From the NCBI GenBank assembly GCA_964643725.1, contig CAZXTL010000007.1, forward strand, positions 12,065-76,064: a stretch of 64,000 nt of DNA, read 5' to 3'. Source of the DNA: DYQY01 sp964643725 (GTDB lineage: Bacteria > Margulisbacteria > Riflemargulisbacteria > GWF2-35-9 > DYQY01). Below the pieces are notes generated by a model. It searched no databases and was not told where the DNA came from. It saw only the letters and a list, made by a program, of their open reading frames with translations. Position numbers and translations under genes: made by a program. Of the stretch, positions 35,337 through 42,964 are shown piece after piece (position 1 is the stretch's first letter; every line of letters starts with the position of its first letter).

Positions 35337-36929
35337 ATGTCATTAGAAACAGAAATACAACGACGAAGAACCTTTGCCATTATCAGTCATCCGGATGCTG
35401 GCAAAACAACTATAACCGAAAAATTACTGCTATTCGGAGGAGCAATCCAACAAGCAGGGGCTGTTAAAGCAAAAAAAACAGCAAAGTATACAACTTCCGA
35501 CTGGATGGAACTAGAAAAGGAAAGAGGAGTTTCTGTTTCAACGTCTGTAATGTGCTTTGAATACAAAGACCATATAATTAATCTCTTAGACACTCCTGGT
35601 CACGCAGACTTTAGCGAAGATACCTACAGAACTCTCTCAGCAGTTGACTCAGTTCTTATGATGATAGACTCGGTAAAAGGAGTAGAATCCAGAACAAAGA
35701 AATTAATGGAAGTATGCAAGCAAAGAGATATTCCAGTAATCACCTTTATTAATAAAATGGACAGAGAAGGGATGAACCCTTTTGACTTACTCGATAATAT
35801 TGAGAAGGAGCTTGATATACAAGCTACTCCCATGACCTGGCCAATAAGCATGGGAAAAACATTTAAAGGAATATACAATATCTACAAGAAACAATTCCTA
35901 AAATTTGACACAGACACTAAATCCTTTGTAGCCATTGATGTAAACAATATTCATGACTCAAATTTTATTTCACTTATTAATGAAAATAATCATACTAAAC
36001 TTATTGAAGATTTAGAAATGATTAATGGCGCTGTTGAACCATTTGATATGGGATTATATAAAGATGGACTTCAAACCCCTGTATACTTTGGAAGTGCTAT
36101 TAATAATTTTGGTGTTCTAGACTTATTAGAAGCTATGCTTTCCATAGCACCACCACCTCAACCAGCACCAGCAATAGAAAGAGTTGTATACCCAAACGAA
36201 GAAAAAGTTACTGGTCTTGTATTTAAAATACATGCCAACATGGACCCTAAACACAGAGACCGAATAGCATTTATGAGAATCAACTCAGGAGTTTTCACTA
36301 GAGGGATGAAAGTAAAAAGCCACAGATTGGACAGAGATATTAAAATAGCCAATCCTTTAACTTTTATGGCCCAAGACAGATCAATCACAGAAGAAGCGTA
36401 TCCCGGTGATATCATAGGTATACACGATACAGGACTTATAAAAATAGGCGATTCTTTTACTGAAGGAGAACGTTTAACTTTTACTGGTATACCTAATTTT
36501 TCTCCTGAATTATTTAAAAAAGTAGTTGTTAAAAACGCCCTTAGAAACAAACAACTTACGAAAGGACTCACACAATTACTTGAAGAAGGAGCTATTCAGC
36601 TTTTTAAGCAAGTATTAGATAACCAACTTGTTCTCGGTGCTGTGGGTGAACTTCAGTTTGATGTTGTTAAATTTAGGTTACAAAACGAATATGGCGCAGA
36701 CTGTAACTATATTCCATACAATATAGCCTTTGCTTATTGGATACAAGCTAATGAACAAGAATCAATTACTAGATTTATTTTTGAAAATAAACAATATTTA
36801 GCAATGGATCATTCCGAAAAACCTGTATACTTTTTTAGAGGCAATTGGGAAGTTGAGCATTTAAAAGAGCTGTACCCAAAAATTAAATTCTTTAAAACAT
36901 CAGAGTGTAAAGAAAAAGACCTTGTATAA
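35337..36929 (+). CDS. prfC: Peptide chain release factor 3
   Basis: Translational GTPase that recycles RF1/RF2 after termination. 530 residues. G1 SHPDAGKTTITEKLL, G2 ERGVSVSTSVM, G3 DTPGHADFSEDTYRTL and G4 INKMDREG; RF3-specific features include GGAIQQAGAVKAKK and the C-terminal FFKTSECKEKDLV. Divergent from yajQ over a 91-base gap. Together with prfB, it shows termination factors both in this window but in separate units. Confidence 0.96.
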   Translation: MSLETEIQRRRTFAIISHPDAGKTTITEKLLLFGGAIQQAGAVKAKKTAKYTTSDWMELEKERGVSVSTSVMCFEYKDHIINLLDTPGHADFSEDTYRTLSAVDSVLMMIDSVKGVESRTKKLMEVCKQRDIPVITFINKMDREGMNPFDLLDNIEKELDIQATPMTWPISMGKTFKGIYNIYKKQFLKFDTDTKSFVAIDVNNIHDSNFISLINENNHTKLIEDLEMINGAVEPFDMGLYKDGLQTPVYFGSAINNFGVLDLLEAMLSIAPPPQPAPAIERVVYPNEEKVTGLVFKIHANMDPKHRDRIAFMRINSGVFTRGMKVKSHRLDRDIKIANPLTFMAQDRSITEEAYPGDIIGIHDTGLIKIGDSFTEGERLTFTGIPNFSPELFKKVVVKNALRNKQLTKGLTQLLEEGAIQLFKQVLDNQLVLGAVGELQFDVVKFRLQNEYGADCNYIPYNIAFAYWIQANEQESITRFIFENKQYLAMDHSEKPVYFFRGNWEVEHLKELYPKIKFFKTSECKEKDLV

Positions 36930-36931
36930 TT

Positions 36932-36959
36932 TTGACAATGTTCTAAATCTAACTATACT
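36932..36959 (+). promoter_or_regulatory. Consensus promoter producing a leaderless message
   Basis: Perfect TTGACA (36932-36937), 16-base spacer, TATACT (36954-36959), and the ATG at 36966 only 6 bases after the -10 element. Confidence 0.6.
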
Positions 36960-36965
36960 ATAATT

Positions 36966-37439
36966 ATGCAAATAATTGATTTTAAAGAGCTAATATCCTT
37001 TATAGAAAACTCTCCAGAAAAATCTATTCCAAAATCCATATTAATTACAGAAATTAATAAAATGAAAAAAGATGCCGAAAACCACGTTCATAAAGCAGAA
37101 AAAAGGATATATATTTCCCTTTTCGCAACTGCTCTTTTTGTTTTTTCTAAAATATTATTGATAACGTATTACTATTTTCAAAAAGATATACCAATCCTTT
37201 TAAACCTTAATTTACTAGATATCTGTATACCATCTCTTCTTTGTATAGGACTCTACTATAAAAAAAAATCAGCTTCTCTTGGTTTATTGATTTACTATCT
37301 TATATCAACATACATCCACTTAGACATTCAAGGAATCAATATTCTAAGATTTATTTTCATCTTTATTTATTCATATATATATATCCAAGGATACTTCGCA
37401 AGCATATCTTATCAAAAACATAAGATATTAGGTAATTAA
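36966..37439 (+). CDS. Small four-helix membrane protein of unknown function
   Basis: 157 residues. A charged N-terminus of about 45 residues (helical, LISFIENSPEKSIPKSILI) is followed by about four hydrophobic segments (roughly 47-66, 73-94, 98-116 and 124-148). No conserved motif is recognised. Strong promoter with the ATG directly at the start site (see 36932-36959). Overlaps the 3' end of the convergent LacI-family gene by four bases. Confidence 0.65.
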   Translation: MQIIDFKELISFIENSPEKSIPKSILITEINKMKKDAENHVHKAEKRIYISLFATALFVFSKILLITYYYFQKDIPILLNLNLLDICIPSLLCIGLYYKKKSASLGLLIYYLISTYIHLDIQGINILRFIFIFIYSYIYIQGYFASISYQKHKILGN

Positions 37440-38404
37440 AGTCTTCCTACAGAGCCACCTATTACTAAAGAACTAGGGATTTTAATGTATTGCTGACATC
37501 CTAAAAGGTCTAAATATCTTTCTTTTAGAATCTGCAACGCCTTTCTTCCTAAAAGTCTCTTATCACCAGTTGCTGTTGTAAGAGTAGGAGTAGGAGCATT
37601 AATAAATCGTGGTAATTTAATTGCGTCAAATCCGGTAATAGAAATATCTCCAGGAATGGTTAATCCATATCTCTCAGCAAATCTATAAAAATAATAAGCA
37701 AGAAGATCATTGCCACAAATAACAGCAGTTATGTGAGGCGAATGAGACATTATCTGATTAACAACTATTTCTACAGTATCATAATTTTCGTAATCTGCCA
37801 CATATACCATTTCATCCTTAAAATATGGGTTGTTCTTAATAATTCCTCTAAGAAATTCGGTATTAATATAATCATTAGGATGATCACCGAGCAGCACTGC
37901 AATATTCCTATGTCCACAGCTAACTAAGTAATTAGAAAGCATCCCTCCAACCTCCTCACGCTCAATGTATACAGAGGTTACAGGAATATCCTCATGTGGA
38001 GGGCTACCGCATGATACTATAGGAACTCTATACTTTATAAGTTTAGAATAATATTCGTCAGGTTGTTTGCCTAAAAATATAAATCCTTGCAAATTATGTA
38101 TACTATAATAATCCATATCTAAATTTGTTAAAAATCTTGTTTGCAAATTCGACTCACCAGCTTCTGATAAAATGCCTTGAATTACCTCCCCATAGAATTC
38201 ATTAGGGCATACATGCGAAAGATCAGAGACTACTATCCCAAAATTTTGTATTTTATTTGTAAGTTTTGAATAGCCTTCCTTTTGAATCAAGGTATATATT
38301 TTTGACCTTACTTGTGTTGATATCTTATATGGTTTATTTAAAGCTAAGGAAACTGTACTTTCAGAAACATCACATAAATTGGCTATTTCTTTTAATGTTT
38401 TCAT
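37436..38404 (-). CDS. LacI-family transcriptional regulator
   Basis: 322 residues. N-terminal LacI helix-turn-helix LKEIANLCDVSESTVSLALN (3-22) with hinge, then a periplasmic-binding-protein-like effector domain (GIVVSDLSHVCPNEFYGEV, GFIFLGKQP, ISITGFDAIKLPRFINAPTPTL). The ligand is probably a small sugar or purine-like molecule; not decidable. TAAGGAG precedes the ATG. The intergenic region carries ATAAGTTATCGTAA at 38432-38445, also found before the unknown gene at 40658, so it may be an operator or a shared promoter. No sugar transport genes are adjacent. Confidence 0.93.
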   Translation of the reverse strand: MKTLKEIANLCDVSESTVSLALNKPYKISTQVRSKIYTLIQKEGYSKLTNKIQNFGIVVSDLSHVCPNEFYGEVIQGILSEAGESNLQTRFLTNLDMDYYSIHNLQGFIFLGKQPDEYYSKLIKYRVPIVSCGSPPHEDIPVTSVYIEREEVGGMLSNYLVSCGHRNIAVLLGDHPNDYINTEFLRGIIKNNPYFKDEMVYVADYENYDTVEIVVNQIMSHSPHITAVICGNDLLAYYFYRFAERYGLTIPGDISITGFDAIKLPRFINAPTPTLTTATGDKRLLGRKALQILKERYLDLLGCQQYIKIPSSLVIGGSVGRL

Positions 38405-38431
38405 GAATTCTCCTTAAAGATTCGTTATATG

Positions 38432-38445
38432 ATAAGTTATCGTAA
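38432..38445. promoter_or_regulatory. Shared 14-bp motif, copy 1
   Basis: ATAAGTTATCGTAA upstream of the LacI-family gene; the core GATAAGTTATC is an odd palindrome. An identical 14-mer occurs at 40686-40699, and shorter forms at 49248-49256 and 56672-56680. Confidence 0.4.
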
Positions 38446-38550
38446 GAGCAATAAAAAAATCCCATTCAATTTTTGAATAAACTTGAATGATATATTTGAA
38501 TAAATTCGGGAAAAATATTATATAATAGAAATAGTATAAGGCAGGTAGTA

Positions 38551-38880
38551 ATGAATAATTTACTTATCAACAAAATTGATAATCAAACAATTAATAATCC
38601 ATATAATTATGTTCGCATTATAGAACCATTTAACCAAATGTTTTTTATAGAAGAGAATTTACAAAGAATACTTGCAAGATATATGCAAATTGAACAGCAA
38701 AAAAATCGAATTAATTTATCATTAAATTTTTCACCTAAAAAAATATTAAGTACAAATACAATAAGTTTTAAAATATTAGAAAATACACCTATAAATAGTG
38801 ATACCCAAACGAATGTTAATATTTCGTTAACGGAAGAAAGCTCACTTAAGTTTTATGTAGAAGAAGGCGTTAGCGTTTAA
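38551..38880 (+). CDS. Unknown protein, 109 aa
   Basis: 109 residues, Asn-rich, soluble, no recognised domain. GGCAGGTAG upstream and TATAAT at 38521-38526 support the ATG at 38551. It is divergent from the LacI-family gene and followed by gmhA after 68 bases. It may share the regulatory region containing ATAAGTTATCGTAA. I do not recognise the family. Confidence 0.55.
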   Translation: MNNLLINKIDNQTINNPYNYVRIIEPFNQMFFIEENLQRILARYMQIEQQKNRINLSLNFSPKKILSTNTISFKILENTPINSDTQTNVNISLTEESSLKFYVEEGVSV

Positions 38881-38948
38881 TTAAAGTCTTTCAACATCAT
38901 TAAACCCGTTATATGATATAATTCTACAAATTATCTAAGGAGATATTA

Positions 38949-39524
38949 ATGAACAAAATTATACTTGAATCCTTTAAAGACTCCATATTACTAAAAGAAA
39001 AAGTGCTTAATGATGATTCTTTACTCAAACAAATTGATAAAGTAGCAAAACTTTGTATAGAATCACTTAAAAATGGGAATAAAATACTTCTTGCTGGGAA
39101 CGGTGGTAGTGCTGCTGATGCCCAACATTTTGCTGCTGAACTTGTAGGCAGATTTTATCTTAATCGACCAGGGCTTGCAGCAATAGCACTAACAACTGAT
39201 ACTTCAATCATCACCTCAATAGGTAATGATTTTGGTTATGATCAAATATTCAAAAAACAAATAGAGGGACTAGGGAAAAAAGGAGACATATTTTTTGCCA
39301 TCTCAACCAGCGGGAACTCGGAAAATATTATTCAATCAATAAACGTCTGTAAAGATAAAGGGATCACTATAGTAGGACTTACTGGTAAAAATGGTGGAAA
39401 AATGAATGAAGTTTGTGATATAAATATTTGTATTCCTGGAAACATCACTCCTAGAATTCAAGAATGTCATGGTCTTATTATTCATATTATTTGTGAAATC
39501 ATAGAAACAGAAATTTTTGGATAG
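38949..39524 (+). CDS. gmhA: Sedoheptulose 7-phosphate isomerase
   Basis: Makes D-glycero-D-manno-heptose 7-phosphate, the first step to ADP-heptose. 191 residues, a SIS-fold enzyme: AGNGGSAADAQHFAAELVGRF, a LTTDTSIITSIGNDFGYD loop, FAISTSGNSENI and PRIQECHGLIIHIICE (metal/catalytic His and Glu). AAGGAG precedes ATG. Pathway partner hldE lies 1.2 kb away on the opposite strand; gmhB and hldD are not in the window. Convergent with tadA, with a 2-base gap. Confidence 0.96.
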   Translation: MNKIILESFKDSILLKEKVLNDDSLLKQIDKVAKLCIESLKNGNKILLAGNGGSAADAQHFAAELVGRFYLNRPGLAAIALTTDTSIITSIGNDFGYDQIFKKQIEGLGKKGDIFFAISTSGNSENIIQSINVCKDKGITIVGLTGKNGGKMNEVCDINICIPGNITPRIQECHGLIIHIICEIIETEIFG

Positions 39525-39526
39525 TT

Positions 39527-39982
39527 CTAAATTATTCTAAGTCGTTTTTTTTCAAAAAAATTACTTAAAACAGCTGAACATCTGTTATCAGGACAATATT
39601 CATAAGTAACTTTGTGAATTAGTTTATTCTCATCAAATATTTGATACTTACTAACAACACATCCAGCCTTAGAGTCCAATGCTCCAAAAACAATACTACT
39701 TATCCGTGACTGAATAATAGCACCAACACACATAATACAGGGTTCTAGCGTTACATATAGAGTGCATCCATCAAGTCTCCAATTATTTAAAAGCTTACAA
39801 GCATTCTGGATTGCATCTATTTCAGCATGAAGTAAGGCATTGTTCTCTAAAACTCGCTTATTCCTTCCAGTTGCAATAATCTGTTCATCTTTTACGATTA
39901 CTGCTCCCACCGGAACGTCTGCATGTTCTAAAGAGAGTAGGGCTTGTTTATAAGCATTATCCATATAGTATAGATTTTCCAT
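39527..39982 (-). CDS. tadA: tRNA(adenine34) deaminase
   Basis: Converts A34 to inosine in tRNA-Arg(ACG). 151 residues with zinc motifs HAE (52-54) and PCIMC (81-85), plus the DVPVGAVIV and GCVVSKYQ segments. An in-frame ATG at residue 7 is an alternative start (MDNAYKQALL); no clear Shine-Dalgarno decides it. The C-terminal FFEKKR tail is typical. Confidence 0.93.
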   Translation of the reverse strand: MENLYYMDNAYKQALLSLEHADVPVGAVIVKDEQIIATGRNKRVLENNALLHAEIDAIQNACKLLNNWRLDGCTLYVTLEPCIMCVGAIIQSRISSIVFGALDSKAGCVVSKYQIFDENKLIHKVTYEYCPDNRCSAVLSNFFEKKRLRII

Positions 39983-40005
39983 ATAAGTCCTTTAATTATA
40001 CACCG

Positions 40006-40034
40006 TTGACAGTGATTTTTTAGCATGGTATATT
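40006..40034 (+). promoter_or_regulatory. Consensus promoter for the tRNA-Val/tRNA-Glu pair
   Basis: Perfect TTGACA (40006-40011), 17-base spacer, TATATT (40029-40034). The start site would fall about 30 bases before tRNA-Val. Confidence 0.75.
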
Positions 40035-40070
40035 TTCTAAGCCTTTTCGTAAGGTGTTACAAATTGATAA

Positions 40071-40146
40071 GGGCGGTTAGCTCAGATGGTAGAGCATCTG
40101 GTTTACACCCAGAGGGTCGGCAGTTCGATCCTGTCACCGCCCACCA
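40071..40146 (+). tRNA. tRNA-Val (anticodon UAC)
   Basis: Acceptor GGGCGGT pairs with ACCGCCC, anticodon stem TCTGG/CCAGA with loop TTTACAC (anticodon TAC), T arm GGCAG-TTCGATC-CTGTC, encoded ACCA end. First gene of a two-tRNA unit. Confidence 0.97.
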
Positions 40147-40159
40147 AACTTTAACAAGT

Positions 40160-40234
40160 GGCCCCTTCGTCTAGTGGTTAGGACACCAGGTTTTCATCCT
40201 GTAAGCAGGAGTTCAATTCTCCTAGGGGCTGCCA
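40160..40234 (+). tRNA. tRNA-Glu (anticodon UUC)
   Basis: Acceptor GGCCCCT pairs with AGGGGCT (first pair G-U), anticodon stem CCAGG/CCTGT with loop TTTTCAT (anticodon TTC), T arm AGGAG-TTCAATT-CTCCT, encoded GCCA end. 13 bases after tRNA-Val. Confidence 0.97.
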
Positions 40235-40244
40235 TTTAAGATAT

Positions 40245-40658
40245 TTAATCGCTTCTCCAATCCCCACCTAAACTAAAATACATAACTCTAAAAAATTTTT
40301 TAAAAGTTAATTTTAAGGGATTACAGTTATCGATTAGCTCATTTTTAAGATCTTTAGAACCAATTCGCGTATCACCAAAAATTATAGAAATTAACTTATT
40401 AGCAAAATTTGTTTTTTGAAATTCATTAGCACTATAATTCGTTACAAATTCCAAGCTTTTTTGTTTTGTAAGTAATAATAACCAATCAATAACAATTTCT
40501 AAATTATCTTTTTGAAGTTGGCTCATTTTAATATTTACAAAAACAGGGTTGGACAATGAATCCCTTAAATTACTCATACATTCAGGGAAATCAGCCATTT
40601 TTTTAGTAAAATAGGCATGTAGTGCATCCTCACGAATAGAAATAATTTTAAAAAGCAT
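40245..40658 (-). CDS. Unknown protein, 137 aa
   Basis: 137 residues, helical, soluble, no recognised domain (starts MLFKIISIREDALHAYFTK). AAGGAGTTATTTTA before the ATG is a fair ribosome site. ATAAGTTATCGTAA lies 28-41 bases upstream of the start codon, exactly as near the LacI-family gene. That placement would suit a -10/-35 region or an operator. The gene ends 11 bases from tRNA-Glu, facing it. Not recognised. Confidence 0.55.
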   Translation of the reverse strand: MLFKIISIREDALHAYFTKKMADFPECMSNLRDSLSNPVFVNIKMSQLQKDNLEIVIDWLLLLTKQKSLEFVTNYSANEFQKTNFANKLISIIFGDTRIGSKDLKNELIDNCNPLKLTFKKFFRVMYFSLGGDWRSD

Positions 40659-40685
40659 TAAAATAACTCCTTAATCTTACTATTA

Positions 40686-40699
40686 ATAAGTTATCGTAA
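40686..40699. promoter_or_regulatory. Shared 14-bp motif, copy 2
   Basis: ATAAGTTATCGTAA, identical to 38432-38445, upstream of the unknown gene ending its start at 40658. On the coding (minus) strand it reads TTACGATAACTTAT. Confidence 0.4.
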
Positions 40700-40719
40700 T
40701 ATTATAATAATTCCCCCGA

Positions 40720-42120
40720 TTATTTCATTTTAATAATAGTATTCGTAGTGGAATAACCCTCAACGAAAGGAATAATCTCTACTTTGCCAGAAAATTCTTT
40801 ACCAACAACATCCTCAGCCTTATAGTCTCCACCTTTAACTAAAACATCAGGATGAACTCCTTTAATAAGCTCAAAAGGCGTTTCCTCATCAAATATTGTT
40901 ATATAATCAATAAAATCTAAAAAAGAAAGAACCTCTGCGCGATCTTCCTCATTATTAATAGGTCTATTATTTCCCTTTAATCTTTTTACAGAAACATCAC
41001 TATTAAGTCCTAAGATGAAAATATCACCCAATTTACTAGCTTCTCGCAAATAACTCAAATGTCCTTTATGAAGAATATCAAAACACCCATTAGTGAAAAC
41101 AATTGTTTTACCTTTTTTCTTGTCTTGATTAATTATTCTTAACAACTCATGACCGGAAACTAGTTTGGTTGAAATATCATTCATAGCTTTCAATAATTCA
41201 TCTTTGTAAATAGGAGTTGTGCCGAACTTACTTACAACAATACCTGCAGCGATATTTGCCATTTTTACAGCTGACTCAATATCTAGCCCTAAAGAAATCC
41301 CTAAAGAAACAGTAGCGATTACGGTGTCGCCAGCGCCTGAGACATCATATACTTCTTTTGCTTCCGTTGAAAAATTTACAACCTTTTCTTGAGAGATAAG
41401 AATCATTCCTTTTTCTGACCTGGTGACTAATAGATACTTAATATTAAATTTTTCCAATAAGGGTAGAGCGTATTTTGTGATTTGGTCATCTGTATTTGTA
41501 ATTTCTATGTTAGAAATTTGTTCTAATTCCTTCAAGTTAGGTGTCAGCATAAAAGAACCTCTATATTTACTCCAATCGTTACCCTTAGGGTCAACAATCA
41601 CAGGTATTTTAAAATATTTACATAATTTAATAATAAACTGACAAGTATCAGTAGTACATGAACCTTTTAAATAATCTGAAATAATAAATGCTCCAACGTC
41701 AGAATTAATATGTTTATTAATAATATCTTCAAATAAATGTAAATAATTTATATCTATAATTAAAGGCTCTTCAAAATCAAGACGTGTAATTTGTTGATGG
41801 CCACCTATAACCCTTATTTTAGTTATAGTAGGGTTATCGGTTATTATGGCATCTAATTGAATGCCCTCATTTTGCCCTAGAATTTGAAGATCGTTAGCAT
41901 TTTTATCTTTACCAATAAAACCTAATAAAATAGGCCTATTGCCCAATTTAGCTATATTATTAGCTACATTTGCTGAACCACCTAAGGTCATATGCTCATT
42001 AGTAACCTTAACAATTGGAACTGGTGCCTCAGGAGATATTCTGCTTACTTTCCCTGTAAAATACTTATCTAACATTATATCCCCGAATATTAGAATTTTT
42101 TTCTTTGAAATTAGTTCCAT
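40720..42120 (-). CDS. hldE: Bifunctional heptose-7-phosphate kinase / heptose-1-phosphate adenylyltransferase
   Basis: Two steps of ADP-heptose synthesis in one chain of 466 residues. About 1-315 is a PfkB-type kinase (LGGSANVANNIAKLG; the DVSGAGDTVIATVSLG anion-hole motif). About 335-466 is a cytidylyltransferase-like domain (FTNGCFDILHKGHLSYLREA; GLNSDVSVKRLKG). A GGGAGC sequence precedes ATG 42120, and TTGCAA-17-CATAAT (42177-42149) is a plausible promoter. Works with gmhA at 38949 towards LPS core or another heptose glycan, or free ADP-heptose. Confidence 0.96.
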   Translation of the reverse strand: MELISKKKILIFGDIMLDKYFTGKVSRISPEAPVPIVKVTNEHMTLGGSANVANNIAKLGNRPILLGFIGKDKNANDLQILGQNEGIQLDAIITDNPTITKIRVIGGHQQITRLDFEEPLIIDINYLHLFEDIINKHINSDVGAFIISDYLKGSCTTDTCQFIIKLCKYFKIPVIVDPKGNDWSKYRGSFMLTPNLKELEQISNIEITNTDDQITKYALPLLEKFNIKYLLVTRSEKGMILISQEKVVNFSTEAKEVYDVSGAGDTVIATVSLGISLGLDIESAVKMANIAAGIVVSKFGTTPIYKDELLKAMNDISTKLVSGHELLRIINQDKKKGKTIVFTNGCFDILHKGHLSYLREASKLGDIFILGLNSDVSVKRLKGNNRPINNEEDRAEVLSFLDFIDYITIFDEETPFELIKGVHPDVLVKGGDYKAEDVVGKEFSGKVEIIPFVEGYSTTNTIIKMK

Positions 42121-42148
42121 TGGTTGCTCCCATTAATCATTTTCAACT

Positions 42149-42177
42149 ATTATGCTTTTTCTAACAATATTTTGCAA
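42149..42177 (-). promoter_or_regulatory. Candidate hldE promoter
   Basis: Minus strand TTGCAA (42177-42172), 17-base spacer, CATAAT (42154-42149), giving a leader of about 20 bases. Confidence 0.45.
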
Positions 42178-42756
42178 GTAAAGCAGTGACCATAAGCTCT
42201 ATATTAATACATATAATGTAAAGTTATACTTAATTAATCGTAATAATTATGCTTCATGATAGACGATACACATGAGTAACTATAAGACCTTAATCGTCAC
42301 TTTGGACTTTGTCACATAAAACAGTAATGAACTACAGTTAAAAATATTTAAAACTTAGTAAATTACGCCAATGGTTATTAAATCAGCATTTAAAAGAAAT
42401 TATTTCTATTAGAAAACATATATTAATGAATGAATTTAATAACTAGTATTTCTATTAAGATCTTTCTTCAAATCATTAATAGTTACTAAAAAAAATATAT
42501 TTAATACTTGGATTAGCTTCAATAGTTACAATTACAGCAACTATATATGAGAAATAGGGTATTTTCGATACATAAGCTTAACTAGAACATTAGCCAAAGC
42601 TAAAAAACAAAATCTTAACTGTATGATTCTTATACTATATAAAGGAATAGTTAATATAAACGAATAGACTCAACTCCGACTGACAATAACAAACAATACA
42701 CGTGTATGATATTAGCTTACCTCATATCTACTTTTACAAATTCATATTATATTTCA

Positions 42757-42784
42757 ATGTCGCATAATATATATTATGTAAAAT
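42757..42784. other. dif: XerCD dif chromosome-dimer resolution site
   Basis: 28 bases with the 11-6-11 layout: XerC-side arm ATGTCGCATAA (42757-42767), centre TATATA (42768-42773), XerD-side arm TTATGTAAAAT (42774-42784). The XerD arm differs from the E. coli arm TTATGTTAAAT at one base, and the XerC arm keeps CGCATAA. It sits in a gene-free tract at the point where gene orientation switches, as expected for dif. Confidence 0.82.
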
Positions 42785-42964
42785 ATTGAATTATAGTAAT
42801 TAGTCTTCTGCGCCTTACAAATGTTGAGTTGTTAGTATTTGTTAACATTTTTATAAGTTATCCACATTTTGTAAACTTATACATAGCTTAAATTTGGCTT
42901 TTCAGACCATGATAGATAATCTACAATAATTAAAACTAAATATTTTAAAAATAAGGGAGATAAA

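Larger units (their letters stand above)
42137..42964. other. 830-base gene-free terminus region
   Basis: Apart from the hldE promoter near its left end, no ORF with a ribosome site or recognisable motif is visible on either strand. Stops are frequent in all frames. It contains the dif site at 42757-42784 and a lone TTATCCACA (DnaA-box match) at 42858-42866. It separates the mostly rightward genes from the leftward ones. Confidence 0.6.

Noticed and set aside
42858..42866. Perfect DnaA box TTATCCACA suggesting an origin
   Set aside because: Only one box is seen, no cluster and no dnaA/dnaN nearby, and the site is next to a dif sequence at a convergent strand switch, which points to the terminus.
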